Source: Enterobacter chuandaensis
GTDB taxonomy: Bacteria; Pseudomonadota; Gammaproteobacteria; Enterobacterales; Enterobacteriaceae
Reading direction: 5' to 3'
Assembly (NCBI RefSeq): GCF_003594915.1
Contig: NZ_QZCS01000001.1
Span: 434,001-498,000 of the forward strand
Length of the DNA stretch: 64,000 bases
Part shown: in pieces, positions 24,489 to 33,483 of the stretch
Numbering within the stretch: the first letter of the stretch is position 1
How the letters are laid out: the number at the start of each line of letters is the position of its first letter
Notes under the pieces: generated by a model
Told to the model about the DNA's origin: nothing
Databases searched by the model: none
Seen by the model: the letters and a program-made list of their open reading frames with translations, nothing else
Program-made: the position numbers and the translations under genes

Positions 24489-26651
24489 ATGCTAAGCCCA
24501 CTGCTTCGCCGTTATACCTGGAACAGCACCTGGCTCTACAACGTCAGGATTTTTATCGCGCTTTGCGGCACGGTTGCCCTGCCGTGGTGGCTGAATGATG
24601 TCAAGCTGACCATTCCGCTCACGCTGGGAGTGGTTGCCGGTGCCCTTGCGGATCTGGACGATCGCCTGGCCGGACGTTTACGTAATCTGGTCATTACGCT
24701 GGTCTGTTTTTTTATCGCTTCCGCGTCCGTTGAGCTGCTCTTCCCCTGGCCCTGGCTGTTTGCACTGGGCCTGACGCTCTCCACCAGCGGGTTTATTTTG
24801 CTGGGAGGCCTGGGACAGCGCTATGCCACTATCGCCTTTGGGGCCCTGCTGATCGCCATCTACACCATGCTGGGCGTTTCCCTGTACGACCAGTGGTACC
24901 AGCAGCCTGTGCTGCTGCTGATGGGCGCCATCTGGTATAACCTGCTGACGTTAACCGGGCATCTGATCTTCCCGGTTCGTCCTCTGCAGGATAACCTTGC
25001 CCGCAGCTATGAGCAGTTAGCCCATTATCTGGAACTGAAGTCCCGGCTGTTCGACCCGGATATCGAGGAAGAAAGCCAGGCGCCGCTTTACGATCTGGCG
25101 CTGGCAAACGGCCAGCTTGTCGCGACCCTTAACCAGACGAAAGCCTCGCTGCTTACCCGTCTGCGCGGCGATCGCGGCCAGCGCGGCACGCGAAGAACCT
25201 TACACTACTACTTTGCCGCACAGGACATTCATGAGCGCGCTAGCTCCTCGCACGTTCAGTACACCGCCCTACGCGAGAAGTTTCGCTACAGCGACGTGAT
25301 GTTCCGCTTCCAGCGCCTGCTGTCCATGCAGTCCCAGGCGTGCCAGCAGCTGGCGCGATCCATTCTGCTGCGCACGCCCTATCAGCACGATCCGCGCTTT
25401 GAACGCGTATTCAGCCATCTTGATGCAGCGCTTGACCGCGTTCAGGCCAGCGGAACGTCGCCGGAACACATTAAGGCGCTGGGTTTTCTGCTCAATAACC
25501 TGCGGGCGATAGACGCTCAGCTGGCGACGATTGAATCCGAGCAGGCAATGGCGCTGCCGGGCAGCGAGGTGGATAACCAGCTTGCAGACGACAGCGTGCA
25601 CAGCATGAGCGATATGTGGCTCCGGCTGAGCCGCAACTTCACGCCGGAGTCGGCGCTGTTTCGCCATGCGGTGCGCATGTCCCTGGTGTTATGCGTGGGG
25701 TATGCTTTTATCCAGATAACCGGTTTGCATCATGGCTACTGGATCCTGCTGACCAGCCTGTTTGTCTGTCAGCCGAACTACAACGCCACCCGACACCGCC
25801 TTGCGCTGCGTATTATCGGTACGCTGGTTGGCGTCGCGATCGGCCTGCCGGTGCTCTATTTCGTGCTCTCCGTTGAGGGTCAGCTGATCCTGATCGTGAT
25901 CACCGGCGTGTTGTTCTTCGCGTTTCGCAACGTGCAGTACGCCCATGCCACGATGTTCATCACGCTGCTGGTTCTGCTCTGCTTTAACCTGCTGGGTGAA
26001 GGGTTTGAAGTCGCCCTGCCTCGCGTGCTTGATACGCTGATAGGCTGTGCTATCGCCTGGGCTGCGGTCAGCTTTATCTGGCCGGACTGGCGTTTCCGTA
26101 ACCTGCCGCGGGTATTAGACAGGGCCATGAACGCCAACTGCCGATATCTGGATGCCATCCTTGAGCAGTATCATCAGGGCCGCGATAACCGTCTGGCTTA
26201 TCGGATAGCGCGCCGCGATGCGCACAACAGCGATGCGGAACTGGCTTCGGTGGTCTCTAACATGTCAACGGAGCCTCGCGCCACGGCAGAGATTCGTGAG
26301 ACGGCTTTCCGACTACTCTGCCTGAACCATACCTTCACCAGCTATATTTCCACGCTGGGTGCCCACCGTGAGAAATTGACCAACCCGGGCATCCTCAACC
26401 TGCTGGATGACGCGGTCTGTTATGTCGATGATGCACTGCATCACCGGCCCGCCGATGAGCCTCGCGTTAGACAGTCACTGGATGAGCTGACTCAACGTAT
26501 TGCGCATCTTGAGCCCGGAAACGACAGCAAAGCGCCGCTGGTTCTACAGCAGATTGGCCTGCTTATCGCTCTGCTGCCAGAAATTTGCCGACTGCAGCAG
26601 CAAATCGCTACCTGGAGGAGTGATTCTCCTGGGGCTCAGGCAGCGCATTAA
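24489..26651 (+). CDS. yccS: YccS-family putative transporter (FUSC-like)
   Basis: A 720-residue inner-membrane protein with two clusters of about five to six transmembrane helices (about 15-165 and 400-525) separated and followed by cytosolic domains, the layout of the YccS/YhfK and FUSC/AaeB transporters. Substrate unknown. Its 3' end overlaps the 3' end of convergent sxy by 44 nt. Confidence 0.92.
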   Translation: MLSPLLRRYTWNSTWLYNVRIFIALCGTVALPWWLNDVKLTIPLTLGVVAGALADLDDRLAGRLRNLVITLVCFFIASASVELLFPWPWLFALGLTLSTSGFILLGGLGQRYATIAFGALLIAIYTMLGVSLYDQWYQQPVLLLMGAIWYNLLTLTGHLIFPVRPLQDNLARSYEQLAHYLELKSRLFDPDIEEESQAPLYDLALANGQLVATLNQTKASLLTRLRGDRGQRGTRRTLHYYFAAQDIHERASSSHVQYTALREKFRYSDVMFRFQRLLSMQSQACQQLARSILLRTPYQHDPRFERVFSHLDAALDRVQASGTSPEHIKALGFLLNNLRAIDAQLATIESEQAMALPGSEVDNQLADDSVHSMSDMWLRLSRNFTPESALFRHAVRMSLVLCVGYAFIQITGLHHGYWILLTSLFVCQPNYNATRHRLALRIIGTLVGVAIGLPVLYFVLSVEGQLILIVITGVLFFAFRNVQYAHATMFITLLVLLCFNLLGEGFEVALPRVLDTLIGCAIAWAAVSFIWPDWRFRNLPRVLDRAMNANCRYLDAILEQYHQGRDNRLAYRIARRDAHNSDAELASVVSNMSTEPRATAEIRETAFRLLCLNHTFTSYISTLGAHREKLTNPGILNLLDDAVCYVDDALHHRPADEPRVRQSLDELTQRIAHLEPGNDSKAPLVLQQIGLLIALLPEICRLQQQIATWRSDSPGAQAAH

Positions 26652-27234
26652 ACCACTCCGTCAACTCCCGGCGAATACCTGCCGGGAGTGCCGCCTCATG
26701 CAGCCCCTCAATGGCCCCTTCCAGCGCGAAGAGCACTTTAATACTGAGCGCATTATTTTTTGCCCGCATCTTCAGCCAGCTCTCCCTGGCCCCTAGCGCC
26801 CGCAGCGTCTCTTCATTAGTAATACCTGCTTCGAAGAGCAACACTTCCAGCTGAAAAGTCAGGTTTGGCAGATCTTTAAGGCGGTTTCGCTGATGCCGCT
26901 GATAACGCTCTTTCCTTGCCGCATTGAGCGCAAATGAGGAGAGCTTAAGCAGACGCTCCCTGTCCTGCCACAGCCCATCATCCACGCGATAGTAGTTGAG
27001 AAGCACCGGACGGCCCCGCTTCATTAGCGTCAAAAAAGAGGCAGCATTTTTGACACAGTATTTCGCGCTTTCTTCACAGGCGCGAAGGTAGAGCTCACCG
27101 TCTGACACCATGGCAAAAACCGCATCATCCACTGCCAGGGTATAGCCGCCGAACAGCGCGCGATGGTGAATTTCACCCAACGGCGAGAGGTATTCCTGGG
27201 ATTTATAAATCCGTTCATAAGATATCTTTTTCAT
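26608..27234 (-). CDS. sxy: TfoX/Sxy family DNA transformation regulator
   Basis: A 208-residue protein with a TfoX N-terminal domain (about 1-105; YRSLFGSYSL-like LFGGYTLAVDD, YCVKNAASFL) and a TfoX C-terminal domain (about 115-198). With CRP it activates CRP-S promoters for competence genes. The ATG at 27234 gives MKKISYERIYKSQEY, matching the E. coli N-terminus; the upstream extension of seven codons is less likely. Its tail overlaps yccS. Confidence 0.93.
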   Translation of the reverse strand: MKKISYERIYKSQEYLSPLGEIHHRALFGGYTLAVDDAVFAMVSDGELYLRACEESAKYCVKNAASFLTLMKRGRPVLLNYYRVDDGLWQDRERLLKLSSFALNAARKERYQRHQRNRLKDLPNLTFQLEVLLFEAGITNEETLRALGARESWLKMRAKNNALSIKVLFALEGAIEGLHEAALPAGIRRELTEWFNALPEPQENHSSR

Positions 27235-27411
27235 GATATTTCCCTTCAAAATCATAAAGTAACAACGAAATTTCTTACTAGCGGATCCGTTAGCAGGAAA
27301 ATAGGCAACTTAGCGCCGTTGAGCAAGATGATTTTTCGCGGGGCATCAACATTGAATGAATTTTGCGAGTCGCTTTCCGAAAATGAGGTTGATCTTTATG
27401 CATACAGGGGT

Positions 27412-27431
27412 TACTGTATATCCATACAGTA
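27412..27431. promoter_or_regulatory. LexA (SOS) box of sulA
   Basis: A 20-bp palindrome TACTGTATATCCATACAGTA containing CTGT-N8-ACAG, differing from the ideal LexA operator at two central positions. It lies 20 nt before the sulA ATG, so LexA should block transcription until DNA damage. Confidence 0.93.
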
Positions 27432-27451
27432 ACTACAGGGCTGGAATGAAT

Positions 27452-27961
27452 ATGTACACTTCAGGCTATGCAAATCGCTCAACTTCTCTCACCTCAACCG
27501 CGGGCAATGTCGCGCAAAACGCCGTTGGGGGTGTTTCGACGGGGCTTATTAGTGAAGTGGTTTATCGTGAAGACCAGCCCCTGTTGACCCAACTCCTTCT
27601 GCTGCCGTTGTTACAGCAGCTTGGCCAGCAATCGCGCTGGCAGCTCTGGCTGACGCCACAGCAGAAACTGAGCCGTCAATGGGTTCAGTCTGCGGGCCTG
27701 CCGCTGGCAAAGGTTATGCAGATCAACCAACTCTCCCCCTGTGACACCGTTGAGTCGATGGTCCGGGCGTTACGTACCGGAAATTACAGCGTGGTGATCG
27801 GGTGGTTACCGGAAGAATTGACGGAAGAGGAACATTTTCGTCTGACCGAAGCGGCTGAAGAAGGGAATGCGATCGGGTTTATCATGCGCCCGGTTCGTCC
27901 AGATTCTTATCGCAGAGGACAACTTTCTGGGCTAAAAATTCACTCAAATTTGTATCACTGA
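27452..27961 (+). CDS. sulA: SOS cell-division inhibitor SulA
   Basis: A 169-residue protein, same length as E. coli SulA. The FtsZ-binding core (residues about 35-130, [20 protein letters not shown], then [11 protein letters not shown]) is preserved, as is the C-terminal KIHSNLYH tail that Lon recognises. It blocks FtsZ polymerisation during the SOS response. The ATG at 27452 is preferred over 27446 because of spacing from GGGCTGGA. The N-terminal 30 residues diverge from E. coli, as is common. Confidence 0.96.
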   Translation: MYTSGYANRSTSLTSTAGNVAQNAVGGVSTGLISEVVYREDQPLLTQLLLLPLLQQLGQQSRWQLWLTPQQKLSRQWVQSAGLPLAKVMQINQLSPCDTVESMVRALRTGNYSVVIGWLPEELTEEEHFRLTEAAEEGNAIGFIMRPVRPDSYRRGQLSGLKIHSNLYH

Positions 27962-28315
27962 GTAAAATTAAGATTTTTCCTAGAATTTTTTTTGACCGCA
28001 AGATGCGGTTTTAGTTCCCGGCCTCAAAATTGCGGCAAGGCTTGTCTGGTGCGGTTCTCCTTAATTTTATTGCACAAAATTCGTTCTAAAAATGTTAAAT
28101 AATAGGTATACGGAACTTTTTTTTTCATATGCCTGACAGACTTCACACTTGTAAGTTTTCAGCTACGTTGTAGACTTTACATCGCCAGGGGTGCTCGGCC
28201 TAAGCCGAAGATATCGGTAGATTTATATTTGACCACGCCCCCCGGTGAAGGATTTAACCGTGATTCTCTCTTGAGACTTTCATGGCGAATTTTGGATGAT
28301 AACGAGGCGCAAAAA
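27962..28315 (+). promoter_or_regulatory. ompA promoter and long 5' leader
   Basis: The gap between sulA and ompA holds TTGTAA (28149-28154) and TAGACT (28171-28176), spaced 16 nt. The implied start near 28183 gives a leader of about 133 nt, as in E. coli, where its stem-loops stabilise ompA mRNA. A CRP-like half-pair (CCTGA ... TCACA) lies at about 28132-28146. The ribosome-binding stretch GGATGATAACGAGGCGC is the known MicA target in E. coli. The first 150 nt are AT-rich with no ORF. Confidence 0.72.
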
Positions 28316-29371
28316 ATGAAAAAGACAGCTATCGCGATTGCAGTGGCACTGGCTGGCTTCGCTACCGTAGCGCAGGCCGCTCCGAAAGATAATACCTGGT
28401 ATGCAGGTGGTAAACTGGGCTGGTCTCAGTTCCACGACACTGGCTGGTACAACAGCAGCCTGAACAACGATGGCCCTACTCACGAGAGCCAGCTTGGTGC
28501 AGGTGCGTTCGGTGGCTATCAGGTTAACCCGTATGTTGGCTTTGAAATGGGTTACGACTGGTTAGGTCGTATGCCATACAAAGGCGACACCATCAATGGC
28601 GCTTTCAAAGCTCAGGGCGTTCAGCTGACCGCTAAACTGGGTTACCCAGTAACTGACGATCTGGACGTGTACACCCGTCTGGGCGGCATGGTATGGCGTG
28701 CAGACTCCAGCAACAGCATCGCTGGCGACGACCATGACACTGGCGTTTCCCCAGTATTCGCTGGTGGCGTTGAGTGGGCTATGACCCGTGACATCGCTAC
28801 CCGTCTGGAATACCAGTGGGTTAACAACATCGGTGACGGTGCTACCGTTGGCGTTCGTCCAGACAACGGCATGCTGAGCGTAGGTGTTTCCTACCGTTTC
28901 GGCCAGCAGGAAGATGCAGCACCAGTTGTTGCTCCAGCGCCGGCTCCAGCTCCAGAAGTACAGACCAAGCACTTCACTCTGAAGTCTGACGTTCTGTTCA
29001 ACTTCAACAAAGCGACCCTGAAACCAGAAGGTCAGCAGGCACTGGATCAGCTGTACACCCAGCTGAGCAACCTGGATCCTAAAGACGGTTCTGTAGTGGT
29101 TCTGGGCTTCACCGACCGTATCGGTTCTGACGCTTACAACCAGAAACTGTCTGAGAAACGTGCTCAGTCTGTTGTTGATTACCTGATCTCTAAAGGTATC
29201 CCAGCTAACAAGATCTCCCCACGTGGTATGGGCGAATCTAACCCAGTTACTGGCAACACCTGTGACAACGTGAAAGCTCGCGCTGCACTGATCGACTGCC
29301 TGGCTCCAGATCGTCGCGTAGAGATCGAAGTTAAAGGCGTTAAAGACGTTGTAACTCAGCCAGCGGCATAA
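28316..29371 (+). CDS. ompA: Outer membrane protein A
   Basis: A 351-residue precursor: signal peptide 1-21 (AQA cleavage), an eight-strand beta-barrel (about residues 22-195), a Pro-Ala hinge (APAPAPAPE) and a periplasmic OmpA/Pal-like domain that binds peptidoglycan ([12 protein letters not shown], [12 protein letters not shown], GMGESNPV). The C-terminal cysteine pair is present (TCDNVK, DCLAPDR). It anchors the outer membrane to peptidoglycan. Codon use is strongly biased, as expected for high expression. The ATG at 28316 follows GAGG; a longer frame upstream is the leader. Confidence 0.98.
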   Translation: MKKTAIAIAVALAGFATVAQAAPKDNTWYAGGKLGWSQFHDTGWYNSSLNNDGPTHESQLGAGAFGGYQVNPYVGFEMGYDWLGRMPYKGDTINGAFKAQGVQLTAKLGYPVTDDLDVYTRLGGMVWRADSSNSIAGDDHDTGVSPVFAGGVEWAMTRDIATRLEYQWVNNIGDGATVGVRPDNGMLSVGVSYRFGQQEDAAPVVAPAPAPAPEVQTKHFTLKSDVLFNFNKATLKPEGQQALDQLYTQLSNLDPKDGSVVVLGFTDRIGSDAYNQKLSEKRAQSVVDYLISKGIPANKISPRGMGESNPVTGNTCDNVKARAALIDCLAPDRRVEIEVKGVKDVVTQPAA

Positions 29372-29384
29372 GTTATCGTCTTAT

Positions 29385-29412
29385 AAAAAAACCCCGCCAT
29401 GCGGGGTTTTTT
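29385..29412. terminator. ompA terminator
   Basis: Stem CCCCGC/GCGGGG with a CAT loop inside long A and T runs, able to terminate ompA and convergent matP. Confidence 0.88.
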
Positions 29413-29434
29413 ATTGTCTGAAGAAAACTAAAAT

Positions 29435-29887
29435 TTACTTTTTGCCCAGCAACGCCTGAAGGTCGTTTTTCAGCGACGACATCTGATTAGCATACTTCTC
29501 TTTATGCTCAGCATCCTCAATCAGCTGCACGATGGTTTCCGACAGGGTTTTGCCGCGCCGTTGCGCCAGCCCGGCCAGACGCTGCCAGACCACGAACTCC
29601 AGGTCGATGGACTTTTTCCGGGTATGCTGATGCTCAGCATTGAAATGCCGCTTACGTCGCGCGCGGATAGTTTGCTTCATCCGATTTAGCAACGCAGGAT
29701 TAATGTGTTTCTCAATCCAGCCGTTTACCTGTACCGGTTCATTTTCGAGGGTCAGCAAAATATCCACGGCTTCTTGCGCAGCGCTGGCTTCGATATAGCA
29801 GGTGATCAGCTCCCCTTCACGGTGCTTTTTGACCAGGTACTTCCATTTCCAGCCGCTTTCGAGATTTTCCAGTTGTTGATATTTCAT
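29435..29887 (-). CDS. matP: Macrodomain Ter protein MatP
   Basis: A 150-residue DNA-binding protein, matching E. coli MatP in length: N-terminal four-helix part, central ribbon-helix-helix ([18 protein letters not shown]...) and a C-terminal coiled coil that tethers dimers. It binds matS sites and organises the replication terminus, linking it to ZapB. Its presence agrees with a terminus-proximal chromosomal position. Confidence 0.95.
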   Translation of the reverse strand: MKYQQLENLESGWKWKYLVKKHREGELITCYIEASAAQEAVDILLTLENEPVQVNGWIEKHINPALLNRMKQTIRARRKRHFNAEHQHTRKKSIDLEFVVWQRLAGLAQRRGKTLSETIVQLIEDAEHKEKYANQMSSLKNDLQALLGKK

Positions 29888-30073
29888 TGCGATCTCAGTG
29901 TTACCACGTAACTCTGTTCAGAATATCAGTTTTTTAGCAATCTGCTGAAAAGAAATCATATCCTGTGAGCGAATACCGCCTGTCGGCCTGTTGAAATTCC
30001 CAATCCTGCTTGGGTAGAGCCCCCCGCTTACGGTATACTCCACGCTTTTACATCTGACTAAAAAACATCAACT

Positions 30074-31834
30074 TTGACGATTACGAAACTAGCATGGCGT
30101 GACCTTGTTCCGGATGCCGAGAGCTATCAGGAACTGTTTGCACAGCCAGATCTCGCAAAAGAACACGAATTCATCCTTAGCGATACGCAACCACGTTTGC
30201 ATTATGCGCTGGAGCAGACGTTAAGCCCATGGGCGACCTCGCCTTTCATGCTGCTGAAAGCCCCGGAAGAAGCGGAATACCTGTCGCTGTTCGGGGATGC
30301 CATGCGCCAGCTGCGGCCGGAGGCGAACGCGGTCTTTGGCGGCCAGTATCGTATCGCGGGACATAATGTCACCTTTGAACCAGCGGAACAGGCCGACGGT
30401 CGTTTTGCTGCCACAGGTGAGGTGATTACCGCTAACTGGGTCGAGGCTGAACAACTCTTTGGCTGTCTGCGCCAGTTTAACGGTGAACTTACCCTACAAC
30501 CGGGTCTGGTACATCGCGCAAATGGCGGCGTACTTATCATCTCTCTGCGTACTCTGCTCGCGCAGCCGCTGTTGTGGATGCGCCTGAAAACGATCGTGAA
30601 CCAGCAGCGCTTTGACTGGGTCGGTTACGATGAGTCTCGTCCTCTCCCTGTCTCCGTTCCGTCAATGCCGATGTCGCTAACTGTCGTTCTGACAGGTGAC
30701 CGCGAATCGCTGGCGGACTTCCAGGAAATGGAGCCGGAACTGGCTGAGCAGGCGGTCTACAGCGAATACGAAGACAACATCCAGATTGCCGATGCGGACG
30801 ACATGGCGCAGTGGTGCCAGTGGGTGATGACCGTCGCTGAGCGTTTTGCCTTGCCTGTGCCAGCCGCCGACGCGTGGCCGGGTTTACTTCGTGAAGCGGT
30901 TCGCTACACCGGTGACCAGGAAACCTTGCCGCTCTGCCCGCTCTGGATTGGCAAGCAGCTGCGTGAGGTGGGCGTTATCAGCGGCCACGGCACGTTCTCT
31001 GGTGAACAGCTTACGCAGATGCTGGCGCAGCGAGAGTGGCGCGAAGGCTATCTTGCTGACCGCATGCAGGATGAAATTCTGCTGGAACAAATTCTGGTCG
31101 AGACCGAAGGCGAACGCATCGGGCAGATTAACGCCCTCTCGGTGATCGAGTTTCCAGGCCATCCGCGCGCGTTCGGTGAACCGTCCCGTATCAGCTGCGT
31201 TGTGCATGTTGGCGATGGCGAATTTACCGATATTGAACGCAAAGCCGAGCTGGGGGGCAACATTCACGCCAAAGGCATGATGATCATGCAGGCGTTTTTG
31301 ATGTCCGAGCTGCAGCTTGAGCAGCAAATCCCCTTCTCCGCCTCGCTGACGTTTGAGCAGTCCTACAGCGAAGTCGATGGTGATAGCGCCTCTATGGCTG
31401 AGCTGTGCGCCTTAATCAGCGCCCTGGCGGACGTGCCAATCAACCAGAACATCGCCATTACCGGCTCAGTCGATCAATTTGGTCGCGCTCAGCCCGTTGG
31501 CGGTATCAACGAGAAAATTGAAGGTTTCTTCTCTATCTGTCAGCAGCGCGGTTTAAACGGCAAACAGGGTGTGATCATTCCGGCTCCCAACGTACGCCAT
31601 TTAAGCCTGAGCCAGGATATTCTGGATGCAGTTGAACAGGAACAATTCACCATCTGGGCCATCGAAGGGATCGAGGATGCGCTACCCTTACTGACAAACC
31701 TGGTCTGGGACGGCGAAGGTCAGACAACCCTGATGCAGACTATTCAGGAGCGTATTGCCCAGGCGACACAGCAGGATGCTCGCCATCGTTATCCATGGCC
31801 GTTACGCTGGCTGGGTTGGTTCAGTTCGAACTGA
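30074..31834 (+). CDS. ycbZ: Lon-like protease family protein YcbZ
   Basis: A 586-residue protein with an N-terminal region of LonB type that lacks a functional AAA ATP-binding pattern, and a C-terminal Lon protease domain. The Ser-Lys dyad is S438 (DGDSAS) and K481 (NEKIEG). The start is a TTG at 30074 giving [14 protein letters not shown], as in E. coli YcbZ; no ATG fits. Substrates unknown. The fabA promoter begins inside its last codons. Confidence 0.93.
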   Translation: MTITKLAWRDLVPDAESYQELFAQPDLAKEHEFILSDTQPRLHYALEQTLSPWATSPFMLLKAPEEAEYLSLFGDAMRQLRPEANAVFGGQYRIAGHNVTFEPAEQADGRFAATGEVITANWVEAEQLFGCLRQFNGELTLQPGLVHRANGGVLIISLRTLLAQPLLWMRLKTIVNQQRFDWVGYDESRPLPVSVPSMPMSLTVVLTGDRESLADFQEMEPELAEQAVYSEYEDNIQIADADDMAQWCQWVMTVAERFALPVPAADAWPGLLREAVRYTGDQETLPLCPLWIGKQLREVGVISGHGTFSGEQLTQMLAQREWREGYLADRMQDEILLEQILVETEGERIGQINALSVIEFPGHPRAFGEPSRISCVVHVGDGEFTDIERKAELGGNIHAKGMMIMQAFLMSELQLEQQIPFSASLTFEQSYSEVDGDSASMAELCALISALADVPINQNIAITGSVDQFGRAQPVGGINEKIEGFFSICQQRGLNGKQGVIIPAPNVRHLSLSQDILDAVEQEQFTIWAIEGIEDALPLLTNLVWDGEGQTTLMQTIQERIAQATQQDARHRYPWPLRWLGWFSSN

Positions 31835-31845
31835 TCGGACTTGTT
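31829..31845 (+). promoter_or_regulatory. FadR operator of fabA
   Basis: AACTGATCGGACTTGTT matches the FadR site known at E. coli fabA. It overlaps the ycbZ stop and covers the -35 region, a position from which FadR activates fabA when long-chain acyl-CoA is low. Confidence 0.82.
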
Positions 31846-31869
31846 CAGCGTACACGTGTTAGCTATCCT
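31841..31869 (+). promoter_or_regulatory. fabA promoter with FabR operator
   Basis: TTGTTC (31841-31846) and TATCCT (31864-31869) are spaced 17 nt. Between them AGCGTACACGTGTTAGCT (31847-31864) is an imperfect palindrome matching the FabR operator remembered from E. coli fabA and fabB. FabR repression there tunes unsaturated fatty acid content. Confidence 0.78.
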
Positions 31870-31902
31870 GCGTCCTTCACTAAAATAAGGCTTACTGAGA
31901 AC

Positions 31903-32421
31903 ATGGTAGATAAACGCGAATCCTATACAAAAGAAGATCTTCTTGCCTCTGGTCGCGGAGAACTGTTTGGCGCGAAAGGCCCGCAGTTACCGGCCCCCAA
32001 TATGCTGATGATGGACCGTGTCGTGAAAATGACCGAAACCGGCGGCAACTTTGATAAGGGTTACGTAGAAGCAGAACTCGATATCAACCCGGACCTGTGG
32101 TTCTTCGGTTGCCACTTTATTGGCGATCCGGTAATGCCTGGCTGCCTGGGCCTGGATGCGATGTGGCAGCTGGTTGGCTTCTACCTCGGCTGGCTGGGCG
32201 GTGAAGGTAAAGGCCGTGCGCTGGGCGTCGGCGAAGTGAAATTCACCGGTCAGGTTCTGCCTACCGCGCAGAAAGTGACTTACCGTATTCACTTCAAGCG
32301 CATTGTTAACCGCCGTCTGATTATGGGCCTGGCGGATGGTGAAGTGCTGGTAGATGGTCGTCTGATCTATACCGCTAACGACCTGAAAGTGGGTCTGTTC
32401 CAGGACACTTCCGCGTTCTGA
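31903..32421 (+). CDS. fabA: 3-hydroxydecanoyl-ACP dehydratase/isomerase
   Basis: A 172-residue hot-dog fold enzyme with catalytic His71 ([12 protein letters not shown]) and Asp85 (CLGLDAMW). It dehydrates 3-hydroxydecanoyl-ACP and isomerises the product to cis-3-decenoyl-ACP, the branch point to unsaturated fatty acids. ATG at 31903 gives [13 protein letters not shown] as in E. coli. The longer frame upstream overlaps ycbZ and the operators and is rejected. Confidence 0.97.
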   Translation: MVDKRESYTKEDLLASGRGELFGAKGPQLPAPNMLMMDRVVKMTETGGNFDKGYVEAELDINPDLWFFGCHFIGDPVMPGCLGLDAMWQLVGFYLGWLGGEGKGRALGVGEVKFTGQVLPTAQKVTYRIHFKRIVNRRLIMGLADGEVLVDGRLIYTANDLKVGLFQDTSAF

Positions 32422-32448
32422 TATCGCTTTAAGCGACCCCGGAAAGGC

Positions 32449-32480
32449 GAAACCTCCGCAGTGCGGAGGTTTCTTTTTTT
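32449..32480 (+). terminator. fabA terminator
   Basis: GAAACCTCCGC against GCGGAGGTTTC with a tight loop, followed by seven T residues. Confidence 0.87.
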
Positions 32481-32492
32481 AAAGAGACGTTA

Positions 32493-32660
32493 TCAGGCTA
32501 TGAGTGCCCTGTCGCCGATGGCTTCTCGCCAGCCTCCAAGCCATTGTGACCTTTGATTTATCGTCTGATAAGGACACATTTCTTTAGAACGTCCAGCGAT
32601 GCCGGCCTGATAACCACGTTGATGAGCCCGTTCCAGGCGATCTCGTTTCTGTCTCTTCAT
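32493..32660 (-). CDS. rmf: Ribosome modulation factor
   Basis: A 55-residue basic protein, too short for most ORF cut-offs, translated from minus-strand ATG at 32660: MKRQKRDRLERAHQRGYQ... ending WREAIGDRALIA. It matches E. coli Rmf in length and nearly all residues. Rmf dimerises 70S ribosomes to inactive 100S particles in stationary phase. It is convergent with fabA, as in E. coli. It has its own upstream region of 256 bp shared with the end of pqiC. Confidence 0.96.
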   Translation of the reverse strand: MKRQKRDRLERAHQRGYQAGIAGRSKEMCPYQTINQRSQWLGGWREAIGDRALIA

Positions 32661-32864
32661 GCCTCGTTTCCCTCATTCTTTTGTCTGGTGGAAAGAAAAC
32701 AGTGTCTGCACCAGATGCGCAGGCACAGATAACGAATACCCCGAATTAGCCCCAGCGTCAACGTTCAAAATTCATACGGATGTCATATTTGTGAGCTAGC
32801 TGGAAGATCATTTGTACAAAAATTGTGATGCGGCACAAGTAACAACCTGACGCCAAAACGAAAA

Positions 32865-32901
32865 AAAAACCGCAATCAGCAACGGGCCGATTGCGGTTTT
32901 T
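32865..32901 (-). terminator. pqiABC operon terminator
   Basis: AAAACCGCAATC and GATTGCGGTTTT flank an 11-nt loop; on the minus strand the hairpin, just after pqiC, runs into nine T residues. Confidence 0.85.
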
Positions 32902-32916
32902 GACGATGAATTTTAC

Positions 32917-33483
32917 TTATGGCAGCCGGGAAATTTCCCTGGCGATGCTGGCTGACTCCTGCGCCCAACCTTGGGCAAGCACTTTCACCATGTCATCATA
33001 GCCATCTTTCTGCTGCTTCAGCTCCAGATGGAAAGGACGCTTAATCAGCTGCCCCTGATGATTCAACAGCCACTCTCCGCTGATGACAACGGCACCGTCA
33101 TAACGACCGTGGAAGCCCGTCACCGTGACGTTCAGCGTGTCCTGATCGCTTCCCAGAGGCTGGGAGGCGACAACCCAGCCCGGAAGCTGGCTGCTGAGAT
33201 TCGCCACCAGCGTATTGCGTAACTGCTGATCCAGCGGGCTGGCCCACAGGTTATTGTTGGCGATAACGTACTGGACATCGCTGGTCTGATAGACCACCCC
33301 ATTGCCTGCCAGGTAATCTGGTACGGCGACCTGCTCAACCCACAGCAGACGGTTGCCCTGCGAGGCGCTGGTTTGCGTAACCGCCTGCGTCACCAGCGGT
33401 AGCTGGTAGTAGCTTTTCGTATCGCTCCCGGAGCTACAGGCCGTGAGTACCATCGCTCCTGCAATCGCTAGCCATTTTTTCAT
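32917..33483 (-). CDS. pqiC: Lipoprotein PqiC, intermembrane lipid transport
   Basis: A 188-residue lipoprotein: signal peptide with lipobox LTAC (Cys16), then an ABC-type transport auxiliary (DUF330) domain. PqiC is an outer-membrane lipoprotein that docks the PqiB needle. Its start overlaps the pqiB stop by 4 nt (ATGA). Last gene of rlmL-uup-pqiABC in this orientation. Confidence 0.94.
   Translation of the reverse strand: MKKWLAIAGAMVLTACSSGSDTKSYYQLPLVTQAVTQTSASQGNRLLWVEQVAVPDYLAGNGVVYQTSDVQYVIANNNLWASPLDQQLRNTLVANLSSQLPGWVVASQPLGSDQDTLNVTVTGFHGRYDGAVVISGEWLLNHQGQLIKRPFHLELKQQKDGYDDMVKVLAQGWAQESASIAREISRLP

Noticed and set aside
31795-31902. N-terminal extension of fabA
   Set aside because: It would cover the FadR/FabR operators and the promoter; the ATG at 31903 gives the standard 172-residue enzyme.
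29435-32000. matS sites (GTGAC-N3-GTCAC type) near matP
   Set aside because: None was spotted by eye; a pattern search would be needed to exclude them.
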